Positions 15,082 to 23,164 of a DNA stretch of 64,000 nucleotides are shown in pieces. Under the pieces are notes generated by a model that worked only from the letters and a program-made list of their open reading frames with translations, searched no databases and was not told where the DNA came from. Each line of letters starts with the position of its first letter. Position 1 is the stretch's first letter. The position numbers and the translations under genes were made by a program. Source of the stretch: an uncultured Christensenella sp. (GTDB taxonomy: Bacteria > Bacillota > Clostridia > Christensenellales > Borkfalkiaceae). The stretch is taken from positions 122,977-186,976 of the forward strand of contig CAJTYL010000002.1 in the NCBI GenBank assembly GCA_910583855.1, read 5' to 3'.

Positions 15082-18000
15082 ATGAAAATCAAAAAGTTTT
15101 TAAAAGGCAGGCTGGCAACTTTCGTTGCGCTGATAGCCGCTTTGATATGCGCCGGCATAGCGGCATTTGTCGGCGCATTCGGCGGCTTGGGCAGCGTTCA
15201 GACCGCAAGCGCAAACGCCAGCGGCACCTCTTACAGCTTGGGCACGGGCGGCAGTATAACCGGCTCGTCCCTTGCAAGCCTTATGGGCAAAATTATGGGC
15301 AGCTCGTCTGCAAAATCCTATAACGAGTTAAAGGCTTATATGGATAAGGACAGCGACCACGCGCGCAAGGGTAGTGAAATCGGCGCGCAGGTCTCTCTCG
15401 GCGGGCAAACCTGGAACGTAGCTTACGCTTCCCAGACCCGCGGCGGCGACGTCGTTGCAACCCTTTGGCTCGCTTCAAGCTCCGCAACCTCGCAGTGGAA
15501 TAAGTGGTATGAAGACGACGGAACGTTGACTTACCCCTCGAATATGTACTCTACGAGCTTGATTCGTAGCTATCTGACGGGCTCTGCTTACATAAAAGCA
15601 AAAACCGATACCGCGTTGACGGCAGGCGCCCAAAACGCAACCTGGAATACTTTTGCTAAGCAGTACGATAAACTTATAGCAACCCCGTCGGAAATTGCTT
15701 ATCAGGAAACTGAAAGTGTTATAAATTATCAGTCGGGCTGGACTTGTTGCCCTAACGACGCTTACGGCGTTCCCAACCCTGAAAAGTGGTACGATTATTC
15801 GTCAAATCCAAAATATAATTACAACTATATAACTAAACCTATTTACGACGCGTGGAAATCCGATAAACTGTGGCTTCCGAGTATAACGGAAACGGGCACA
15901 AGCGGCACTAACGGTTTGTGGGGCGTAGATAGAACAGTTTGTTCCAATTCCTCGGGCTCTTGGCTGCGTTCCGGCGACCTCAGTAGTGCTGACAATGCTT
16001 ACTATCTCAATACTTCGGGCAGCGGCAGCAGTTACTATGTCTACGGTACGTACGCTGTTCGGCCCGCGCTTCATCTCAATCTGAAATCTGCCGCGTCAGC
16101 GGCGGGGCTGTTTGTGGATAAACCCACGCTGTCAAAGACAACGACGGCGTACTCCGCAAGCGCGCAAACCTTCACAATATCGTCCGTAACCAACCTTGCG
16201 ATTACGCTCCCCACGGGCTGGACGAGGAGTGGCGGCACGGTAACCATCCCCGCAAACGCGCCCGTAGGCGGATATAATATAATAATAACCCCGTCCGCCG
16301 GCTATGCCTGGGCGGACGGCTCGGTCGGCGCGCTCAGCCTTCCTATAGCGGTTACGGGCACTACGATAGCCGCGCCTACGCTCAGCAAAACGCATACGGC
16401 GTATTCCGCAAGCGCGCAGACCTTCACGATATCGTCTTACACGGGTATGAATATCGCCCTTCCGAACGGTTGGAGTAGGGGCAACGGCACGATAACTATT
16501 CCCGCAGGGGCTCTGCCCGGCAATTACGAGGTAGTGGTAACGCCCTTGGCAGGCTACGTTTGGGCGGGCGGCGGCACGGGCTCAAAGGTTCTGCCCATCG
16601 CCGTAACCTCCGCAACGGCGTCAACACCAAGCTTGTCTAAAACAAGCACGGGCTTCTCGACCTCGTCGCAGACGTTTACGGTGGGTTCTTCTGCGCTCAC
16701 GGGCGTAACCTTAACCCTTCCGAACGGCTGGTCGTTGAGCGCGGCAACCGTAACCATTCCCGCAAAAGCGGCTGTCGGCAACTATACTATAACGGCTTCC
16801 GCCAACAAAGGCTATGCCTTCCCGGACGGAACTACCGTCAAGAGCTATTCTATGACTATCACCCCCGCGACGATATCGGCAATCACTTGGTCTGACGGCG
16901 CAACTTCGTTTGCGTACACGGGTTCGCCGATAGTACTTAACGCTAGCGCAACGGGAGTAGGCGCTTTGCCCGTAGTCGTCACGGGCGATAACGTAAACGC
17001 AGGCACGTTCACCGTCACGGCGGTAAACGTCAACCCCAACTATGTGTTTGCGTCAAGCCTTTCTGCGACCAAAACCATAACCATAACTAAGCAGGCTATA
17101 ACCGCCGTCAATTGGAGCGTAGCAAATAATTCCGGCTTCGAGTACGATACCCAAAACCACGCTCCCACGGCTTCTTTTACGGCTGCAAACGGACAGATTT
17201 ATAACCTTCCCGTAACCCTTCAAAAGGGCGGCGCAAGCGTAAATGGCGCCGTTGACGCAGGCTCTTACACCGCAACGGTAGCCGCGGGAACGTACGCAAC
17301 CAACTTCACTCTTGCGGCGGCAAGCACGGTAAATTTCACCGTCAACCCGCGCGAGGTGCAGATTGACTGGGGTACGGAAACCTTCACATATACGGGGGGC
17401 AATCTCGATACTTCCGTAAATTTGGGCGTAGCGTCCGGGCTTCTCGGCGGCGATACGTTGACCCTTACCGCAACGTATAAAAGCGGCGATAAAAAGAACG
17501 TAACCGACGCAGGTTTCGTAATGGAAGCCGCAATTTCTGGAACTTCGTCAAACTATAAACTTCCCTCGGTAAAAACGCATACCTACAAAATCGCGCCGCT
17601 CATTCTTGCGGGCGTTACGGCAAGCGTGCAGGGAACGTATACATACAACGGTTCAATTCTGACCCCCGAAATTAATCTTACGGGCGGCAACGTCGTCACG
17701 GGCGACACTGTAAAAGCTTTCGTGTCCGGCGGCGGCATAGACGCGGGTACGCATACCGCTACGGTGATAGGGGTGGCAAACCCCAACTATTCGCTGGACG
17801 GCACCGTAAGCGCAAGCTTCACCGTAAAGCCCCGCGATATCACGGCAAGCGATATTAAGTGGAATATAACCGACAATCAGGAATTCACCTACGACGGCTC
17901 TAACCGCGCGCCCGAAGCGACGTTCGTATATAACGGCGTAACGTACGCGCTTACAACCGATTTATCGGAAGCGTACAACGCAAGCGCAACCGCGTACACG

Positions 18001-20931
18001 GCAAACGTAGCGGCGGGCGTATTCCAGAACAACTTCAACTTGGTTGATTTGGATACATCGACGCCTACGGGCAACGCGGCTACCGTAAGCTTTAAAATCA
18101 ATAAAGCGAAGATAACCGCAAACGACGTGGAGTGGAGTTTTACGGAAGGCTTTAAATTTCCTCCTGAGACCGACCCCGCAATGTACGCGTTATTCCGCTT
18201 TAACAATACGGCGTTCGTGCTGGGAATAAGCTATACGGACGAAAACGGCAACGCGGTTGCAACGGGCGGCGACGGCAGCCAGTGGAAAACGGGCGTATAC
18301 ACTGCGACCGTAGCCCTTGGCAGCGGCGCGGAGTTCGATAACTTCGTGCTGGACGGTACAATATCCAGAACGTTTAAAATTACGGAAAGCGCGGCGGGCA
18401 CCTACACCGTAATATGGGAAGGTTTTAATTCTGTCGTGAACTATAACGGGGCAGACCAAAAGCCGAATGCGTACGTAATCGTGGACGGCGAAAAGCTTGA
18501 CGTAACGGTATCCGTAGAAAAATGGGACGGTTCGGCGTGGGTTGCCGCAACTGCGGCGATGAACGCGGGCGCCTACCGCTTCACTGCAACCCGTACGAAT
18601 TATCAGTTATCCAACGATAAGGTAGAGCTTAGAATCGACCCCCGCGTTATCTCGGTAGACTATAAGAACCTTACGGGCTTGACCCACGGCGCAACCGAAA
18701 ACGTAACGGCAACCACTACCGACCCCGTAGCAAAGGCGGAGTTCGACGCAGGCAAGCTTAACTTTGCGGTGTCGGGCAGCGGACACGTAGCGGGCACGCA
18801 CGTAGTCAGCGTCGTGCCGCAGGTAGAGGACGGACAGAGCGGCTGGATAGCAACGAACAACTATTCGATATCCAACGCAACCGCCGTTCAGACGATAGGC
18901 AAAAAAGTCCTTACGATAAACGACGTGGAGTGGAAGCTTGATTTCACTTACGACGGCAACGTAAAAATCCCCGAAGGCAAGGTAAAGATAAACTCGCTTA
19001 CGCTTGCGGACCAGGCGGGCGGCGCGTACCTGATATTCGAGTTCGTCTACGCTGTAGACGCGGGTAGCTATCAGGTTAAAGTGCTCGGCGTATCCAACGA
19101 CAACTACGCATACAACGGCGAAGTCGAGCTCATCGTCAACGAGCTTGAAGTGACCGACGTTAAGTGGGAAGGCGTTCAGACGGGCGGAAGCGTGACCTTC
19201 AACAAGCAGGACCAGGCTCCTAAGGCTTACTTCGAGGTAGGCGGCGAAAAGGTCTACCTTGAAAGCAAGCTTGAAAAATACGACGCGGCAAACGACGCGT
19301 GGAACGAGGTTGCTTACGCGCTTAACGCAGGTAGCTACCGTGTGACGGTAGAAGCAATTGCCCAGGGCACCGGCAACTGGTTTGTAGCTGAAACTGTCAA
19401 TACTTTCACGGTTTCTAAGTTTGAAATTTCCGAGGTTTATCTCACAAAGAACGTATTTACCTACGACGGTAACACGCCTGCAATCGAGGTATACGCAATC
19501 GGCGCTAACAACGAAAGAATTATTATAACCAACGCAACCGTTTTGGACGGATTGGGTAACGCGGTAACCGCGTTCTCGGACGCAGGCACTTACGTGGTAC
19601 AGGTACAGGCTGGCGTGCTCGGCTCGAATGCTAACTACACCGTAAAGAGCTTAGTAGCAACGGGCTTCGTAATCAATCCTCAGCTCGTAAACGTAACCTT
19701 TGAGATAACCGGCGGAAGCTGGAGCTGGAAAGTGGACGCCGTAGCGCCTACGGTAACCGTAAGAGCGAGTGTCGCTAACGCGGTGGAAGTCAAGTTCGGC
19801 AAGTTCGGCGCGGACACGATGAAGCCCTCGAGCTCAAACCACGGGCTTTCGTACAGCTTCAATATTACGGGAATGACGGGCGACGGCATCATAACGGCGA
19901 CCGTAACCGATGCAAACTATCAGATTTCGGGCGCAAGCGTGCAGACCTTCAACGTTATCCCCGTTGACGGCACGGCGCAGGCAACGTTCCTCTACGACGG
20001 CAGCGCCTGGGGCAACGACAATATCGAAATTATTTACGATGAAACGAACGGAAAGATTATTTCCGTCACGGGCGACAACGACGTAGAAATAAAATTCTAT
20101 AAGGACGGCGTTTTGCTTGCAAGTCCCATTACCTCGACGGCAGGGCTTGACGCGGGCACGTACCTTGTTACGGTAAGCTGTTCCACGCGTGAGCTTACTA
20201 CGAACATAACCGCAACGACGCGAACCTTTAAAATTCTCCCCAAAGAAGTTGATTTTTCGGGCGTGAAGTGGGTAATAAACGGCGTTGAAGTAGCAAGCGG
20301 GAAAGTAACTTATAACGGACAGATTTACAATGCGACGCTCGCCCTCGGCGACCTTGCGGATAAGTTTGAAGCGTTCTACACCAACGGCAGCGTCAAGAAC
20401 GTGGGCGCGGTAAACACGACGGTAACGGTAGTTTCCAAGAATAAGAACTACACTGCCGTAAACGTAACCGAAAGCTACTCGTGGGAAATCGAAGCGGTAG
20501 CAACGACGGTTGCCTGGAACGACGACGGTACGGTTGCGTCCGTTACGGGCGACAGCGCGCAAGCTACGGGCGGAAGTTTCTTTGAAAAGGACGGCTCGGC
20601 TTACAAAGTAGTTTACAAAAAAGGCGGCGCGGTGCTTGGCGGCGCACCCACCGAAGCGGGCGACTATACTGCGGAAGTGGTGCTTGCCCTCGGCAACGAC
20701 GGCAACGTGGAAGTAACGGCGCAAAGCTTTAACTTCTCGATAGGTATCCCGCCTGTATCTCCCGACGGCAACAGCATTCAAAGCTGGTGGTGGATACTTC
20801 TTCTCGTTATCACCGTTATCTCGATATTCTTCGCTATAATCGCGCTTATCGTGGCAAGCAAAAAGAAAAAAGCCATGCAGGACGACGACGGTTTCTACGA
20901 CGACGTCACCGAAGACGATTTGAAGTGGTAA
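15082..20931 (+). CDS. Giant surface protein 2: DGR target with N-terminal DUF6273-like domain
   Basis: This 1949-aa protein has an N-terminal hydrophobic signal/anchor (~12-38). A DUF6273-like domain of C-type-lectin/FGE-like character follows (~90-340, SLGGQTWNVAY, SLIRSYLTGSAY, LWLPSITE, SGSWLRSG, AVRPALHLNL). Its end holds the variable repeat, residues 290-331. Three GWTRSGGTVTIPA-type repeats shared with giant protein 1 come next, then many MBG-like repeats, a C-terminal transmembrane helix (~1895-1920) and the acidic tail DDDGFYDDVTEDDLKW. ggagg lies 8 nt before the ATG. The likely role is a surface ligand-binding protein whose binding face is diversified by the upstream DGR. Its predicted promoter (14542-14570) faces away, so expression is inferred to be off here. 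Confidence 0.88.
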   Translation: MKIKKFLKGRLATFVALIAALICAGIAAFVGAFGGLGSVQTASANASGTSYSLGTGGSITGSSLASLMGKIMGSSSAKSYNELKAYMDKDSDHARKGSEIGAQVSLGGQTWNVAYASQTRGGDVVATLWLASSSATSQWNKWYEDDGTLTYPSNMYSTSLIRSYLTGSAYIKAKTDTALTAGAQNATWNTFAKQYDKLIATPSEIAYQETESVINYQSGWTCCPNDAYGVPNPEKWYDYSSNPKYNYNYITKPIYDAWKSDKLWLPSITETGTSGTNGLWGVDRTVCSNSSGSWLRSGDLSSADNAYYLNTSGSGSSYYVYGTYAVRPALHLNLKSAASAAGLFVDKPTLSKTTTAYSASAQTFTISSVTNLAITLPTGWTRSGGTVTIPANAPVGGYNIIITPSAGYAWADGSVGALSLPIAVTGTTIAAPTLSKTHTAYSASAQTFTISSYTGMNIALPNGWSRGNGTITIPAGALPGNYEVVVTPLAGYVWAGGGTGSKVLPIAVTSATASTPSLSKTSTGFSTSSQTFTVGSSALTGVTLTLPNGWSLSAATVTIPAKAAVGNYTITASANKGYAFPDGTTVKSYSMTITPATISAITWSDGATSFAYTGSPIVLNASATGVGALPVVVTGDNVNAGTFTVTAVNVNPNYVFASSLSATKTITITKQAITAVNWSVANNSGFEYDTQNHAPTASFTAANGQIYNLPVTLQKGGASVNGAVDAGSYTATVAAGTYATNFTLAAASTVNFTVNPREVQIDWGTETFTYTGGNLDTSVNLGVASGLLGGDTLTLTATYKSGDKKNVTDAGFVMEAAISGTSSNYKLPSVKTHTYKIAPLILAGVTASVQGTYTYNGSILTPEINLTGGNVVTGDTVKAFVSGGGIDAGTHTATVIGVANPNYSLDGTVSASFTVKPRDITASDIKWNITDNQEFTYDGSNRAPEATFVYNGVTYALTTDLSEAYNASATAYTANVAAGVFQNNFNLVDLDTSTPTGNAATVSFKINKAKITANDVEWSFTEGFKFPPETDPAMYALFRFNNTAFVLGISYTDENGNAVATGGDGSQWKTGVYTATVALGSGAEFDNFVLDGTISRTFKITESAAGTYTVIWEGFNSVVNYNGADQKPNAYVIVDGEKLDVTVSVEKWDGSAWVAATAAMNAGAYRFTATRTNYQLSNDKVELRIDPRVISVDYKNLTGLTHGATENVTATTTDPVAKAEFDAGKLNFAVSGSGHVAGTHVVSVVPQVEDGQSGWIATNNYSISNATAVQTIGKKVLTINDVEWKLDFTYDGNVKIPEGKVKINSLTLADQAGGAYLIFEFVYAVDAGSYQVKVLGVSNDNYAYNGEVELIVNELEVTDVKWEGVQTGGSVTFNKQDQAPKAYFEVGGEKVYLESKLEKYDAANDAWNEVAYALNAGSYRVTVEAIAQGTGNWFVAETVNTFTVSKFEISEVYLTKNVFTYDGNTPAIEVYAIGANNERIIITNATVLDGLGNAVTAFSDAGTYVVQVQAGVLGSNANYTVKSLVATGFVINPQLVNVTFEITGGSWSWKVDAVAPTVTVRASVANAVEVKFGKFGADTMKPSSSNHGLSYSFNITGMTGDGIITATVTDANYQISGASVQTFNVIPVDGTAQATFLYDGSAWGNDNIEIIYDETNGKIISVTGDNDVEIKFYKDGVLLASPITSTAGLDAGTYLVTVSCSTRELTTNITATTRTFKILPKEVDFSGVKWVINGVEVASGKVTYNGQIYNATLALGDLADKFEAFYTNGSVKNVGAVNTTVTVVSKNKNYTAVNVTESYSWEIEAVATTVAWNDDGTVASVTGDSAQATGGSFFEKDGSAYKVVYKKGGAVLGGAPTEAGDYTAEVVLALGNDGNVEVTAQSFNFSIGIPPVSPDGNSIQSWWWILLLVITVISIFFAIIALIVASKKKKAMQDDDGFYDDVTEDDLKW
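15950..16073 (+). repeat. DGR variable repeat (VR) inside giant gene 2
   Basis: The gap-free partner of TR 13956-14079, with 18 substitutions all at TR adenines (A to G, C or T). It encodes SGSWLRSGDLSSADNAYYLN and the following residues through AVRPALH, in the lectin-like domain. It lies in the N-terminal sixth of the protein rather than at its 3' end. Homology stops right after gcgcttca, where TR continues ctcg and VR tctc. Confidence 0.96.
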
Positions 20932-20941
20932 CGCCTGCGTC

Positions 20942-21036
20942 TGTCATTATGTGCGAGGGCGCAGCCCGCTGCTTTGCGCACATTATTGTAAAAAGTTCTT
21001 GTAATAAGGCGCAAAGTGACACGAAAAATCTCAAAG
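20942..21036. repeat. Dispersed ~95-nt repeat, copy 1
   Basis: gcgagggcgcagcccgctgc through gtaataaggcgcaaagtga is repeated almost exactly at 39009-39103, with a partial copy at 14334-14395. Intergenic and non-coding. The cgcagcccgctgctttgcgc portion can fold. Confidence 0.8.
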
Positions 21037-21054
21037 TTCTCAGAATACCCCTCA

Positions 21055-21170
21055 ATGACAATCCCGTATAAACGGGCGTCATACCGTAGCCCGAATATTT
21101 GCGGCGTGTGAAATGAAATAATGTGGTTCTTATTTAGTTTTGGATTTCGCAGATTAATTTCGGGCTACGG
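21055..21170 (+). ncRNA. Conserved structured 3'-UTR element, copy B
   Basis: Same layout as copy A: hairpin atgac-aat-cccgt/acggg-c-gtcat (21055-21082), outer stem ccgtagcccg (21084-21093) with cgggctacgg (21161-21170), and the invariant core gaaataatgtggttcttat (21115-21133). Relative to copy A, an A-U pair in the outer stem is replaced by G-C through paired substitutions, and the hairpin loop changes from gcga to ataa while the stem is kept. Confidence 0.65.
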
Positions 21171-21191
21171 ATAATTTAATTACAATTTAAA

Positions 21192-21228
21192 CGCCGCCCG
21201 CGCAAAGGTTGCGCGGGCGGCGCTTTTT
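21192..21228 (+). terminator. Terminator after giant gene 2
   Basis: Perfect 13-bp arms 21192-21204 / 21210-21222 (cgccgcccgcgca) with a T run from 21224. Confidence 0.85.
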
Positions 21229-21235
21229 AATAGCC

Positions 21236-21264
21236 TTGACACGTTGCAAAATACGTGTTAAAAT
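21236..21264 (+). promoter_or_regulatory. Promoter of the pectate-lyase-like gene
   Basis: TTGACA 21236-21241, 17-nt spacer, TAAAAT 21259-21264; the start codon is 34 nt downstream. Confidence 0.75.
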
Positions 21265-21297
21265 TTTTATATTCAAAAATAAAAATACGGTGATTTT

Positions 21298-23013
21298 ATG
21301 AAAAAATTTATCGCGGCGATACTTGCGCTATCTATGACAGTAACCGTTTTCTGCGCCTGCGTCGTTCCCGAAAACGGCAACGGCGACGGCAACGGTGGGA
21401 ATTCGGGAATAACTCAACCCGAACCGAAGCCCGAAGATAAACTTTCCGCGCACCTTAAAACCAACCTTTCGGCGGACGGTTACGTCCGTGACGAAATCGC
21501 CGACTTTTCCGTCTACGAAAATACTTCCGCGTACCGTAAAGTAACCACCGCGGAGGAACTTTTTCAGGCAATCGCCGACGCAAAGTGTCACTATAAAAAC
21601 GTGTGGGACGAGGGCACGGGAACTTACGCGCAAGTGCCGGCGGACGGCTATACGGAGGATAATTTTGAAGGAACTGTTCGCGTAATCGAAATTGCAAACG
21701 ATTTGAATCTCGGTTATAAAGTTCTTTCGGACGAAGCTAAAAACAGCGGAGTCGTGGAAGACTTTTCAAGAAAAACGATGTCAAATCATGTAAACGACTT
21801 CAATTCCGCGACGGTTATCGAAAACGGTATTTCCCAGATAAAGGTCGAAAACGTTTCAAATCTTTTAATTTATTCAAAAACAGGCGTAAAGCTTACGCAC
21901 TGCGGCTTTAAACTTACCAGCGATAACAACGTCGTTTTCAGAAATTTGGAAATGGACGAAATCTGGCAGTGGGAGGACACGCCGCTTAAAACCGCTTCGG
22001 CGATAGGCGATTACGATTTCCACGGCTGGGCGTACTTTAAAATCGCTTTCTGCGGCTATATTTGGATAGACCACTGCACCTTCGGTAAATCCTACGACGG
22101 ACAGATAGACGTATCCAATCCCGAATACACTGCTAATGCCGGAGTCGCTTTCCGCGCGCCCTACGGCGCCGACGGCTCGTCCGCCGTGCATATAAGCTGG
22201 TGCAATTTCAACGCGGGCAGCGATGATAAGAACGGCTATCTGTATAAAATGATGCAAAAGATAGAGGAAAACTATCAAAGCGGCGGCACGGATTGCCTTT
22301 ATTACAACGCGCTTCGCGACGGCGGCGTAACGTTTGAAGAAATTTTATACGGTCTTGCAATTCCTCAGAAGAAGGGCTTTTTATGCGGCGACAGCGGAGA
22401 TAATTACGAATACAATTTAAAATTGCAAATCTCGTTTGCAAACTGCACGTTTAAGAACTTAGAGGACAGAATTCCCAAGCTCCGCGGCGGCAACGCATAT
22501 ATGTACAACTGCACGGTTGACAATTCGCAGTATTATTCTTACCGCTCTAAACTGAAAATGAAAAACGCCGCAGGGTTAGTGTCGGGAGCAAATAGCGGTT
22601 GGAAGTGCGCACTTGTCTCGCAGGGAATCGTCTGCGGCAACGGCGGCAGCGTAAAAGCGGAGAACTGCGTATTCAGGGGCATAGAGAGCTTTCTGAAAAA
22701 CAACGACAGCAATTCTGCTGAAAATAAAGTGAACGGCGGTTACCAAATAGTAAATTGCAGCTATCAGTTAAGCGAAACCTCGGCGGTCTATACGGGGTCT
22801 TCGTCGGACTCCAACGCGGCGTTAAAATTTCCCAACAGCACTCCCGGCGTCTTAAAGCCGGACTTGTTCTCGTGGCATACTGAAAACGGCGAACAGCCGT
22901 TTACGCCTTCGGTTACGGGGCTTTCGGGGCTGAAAGACTACCTTGGGAACGCGGAGTTGGGCGCGGGAGCTAAGTCGGAATTTCCCCTTTCGCTTTTAAA
23001 AAGCAAATATTAA
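21298..23013 (+). CDS. Pectate lyase family 1-like lipoprotein
   Basis: This 571-aa protein is predicted to be secreted and lipid-anchored: a signal peptide with lipobox around TVFCAC (residues ~15-20), then a Gly/Asn-rich linker. The body is a right-handed beta-helix of PL1 type, with WIDHCTFGKSYDGQIDVSN (~255-275, the WiDHc...DG..D Ca-binding strand) and the IPKLRGGNAYMYNCTVDNSQ region matching the PL1 R-x-R-x-G-x-x-H/Y-x-x-N segment that holds the catalytic Arg. The beta-elimination target would be polygalacturonate. It has its own promoter and a downstream terminator (23029-23062), so it is monocistronic. It opens the glycan-degradation block. Substrate is inferred from the family only. 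Confidence 0.82.
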   Translation: MKKFIAAILALSMTVTVFCACVVPENGNGDGNGGNSGITQPEPKPEDKLSAHLKTNLSADGYVRDEIADFSVYENTSAYRKVTTAEELFQAIADAKCHYKNVWDEGTGTYAQVPADGYTEDNFEGTVRVIEIANDLNLGYKVLSDEAKNSGVVEDFSRKTMSNHVNDFNSATVIENGISQIKVENVSNLLIYSKTGVKLTHCGFKLTSDNNVVFRNLEMDEIWQWEDTPLKTASAIGDYDFHGWAYFKIAFCGYIWIDHCTFGKSYDGQIDVSNPEYTANAGVAFRAPYGADGSSAVHISWCNFNAGSDDKNGYLYKMMQKIEENYQSGGTDCLYYNALRDGGVTFEEILYGLAIPQKKGFLCGDSGDNYEYNLKLQISFANCTFKNLEDRIPKLRGGNAYMYNCTVDNSQYYSYRSKLKMKNAAGLVSGANSGWKCALVSQGIVCGNGGSVKAENCVFRGIESFLKNNDSNSAENKVNGGYQIVNCSYQLSETSAVYTGSSSDSNAALKFPNSTPGVLKPDLFSWHTENGEQPFTPSVTGLSGLKDYLGNAELGAGAKSEFPLSLLKSKY

Positions 23014-23028
23014 TTGAAAACCCGTAAA

Positions 23029-23062
23029 AAAAAGGCGGTTGCAAACCTGTAACCGCCTTTTT
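23029..23062 (+). terminator. Terminator of the pectate-lyase-like gene
   Basis: Arms aaaaaggcggtt 23029-23040 and aaccgccttttt 23051-23062 with a 10-nt loop. Confidence 0.85.
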
Positions 23063-23081
23063 ATATTTTATATTTTAATTA

Positions 23082-23110
23082 TTGACAACCTTAAATGCAT
23101 ATGTTATAAT
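23082..23110 (+). promoter_or_regulatory. Consensus promoter of the GH3-GtrA-GT2-glf operon
   Basis: TTGACA 23082-23087, exact 17-nt spacer, TATAAT 23105-23110: a perfect consensus promoter, 54 nt before the GH3 start. Confidence 0.85.
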
Positions 23111-23164
23111 ATTGCAGGTTTTGGTAAATTATTTCAAAAATTCTTTTTTGGCGGGTAATTTAAG

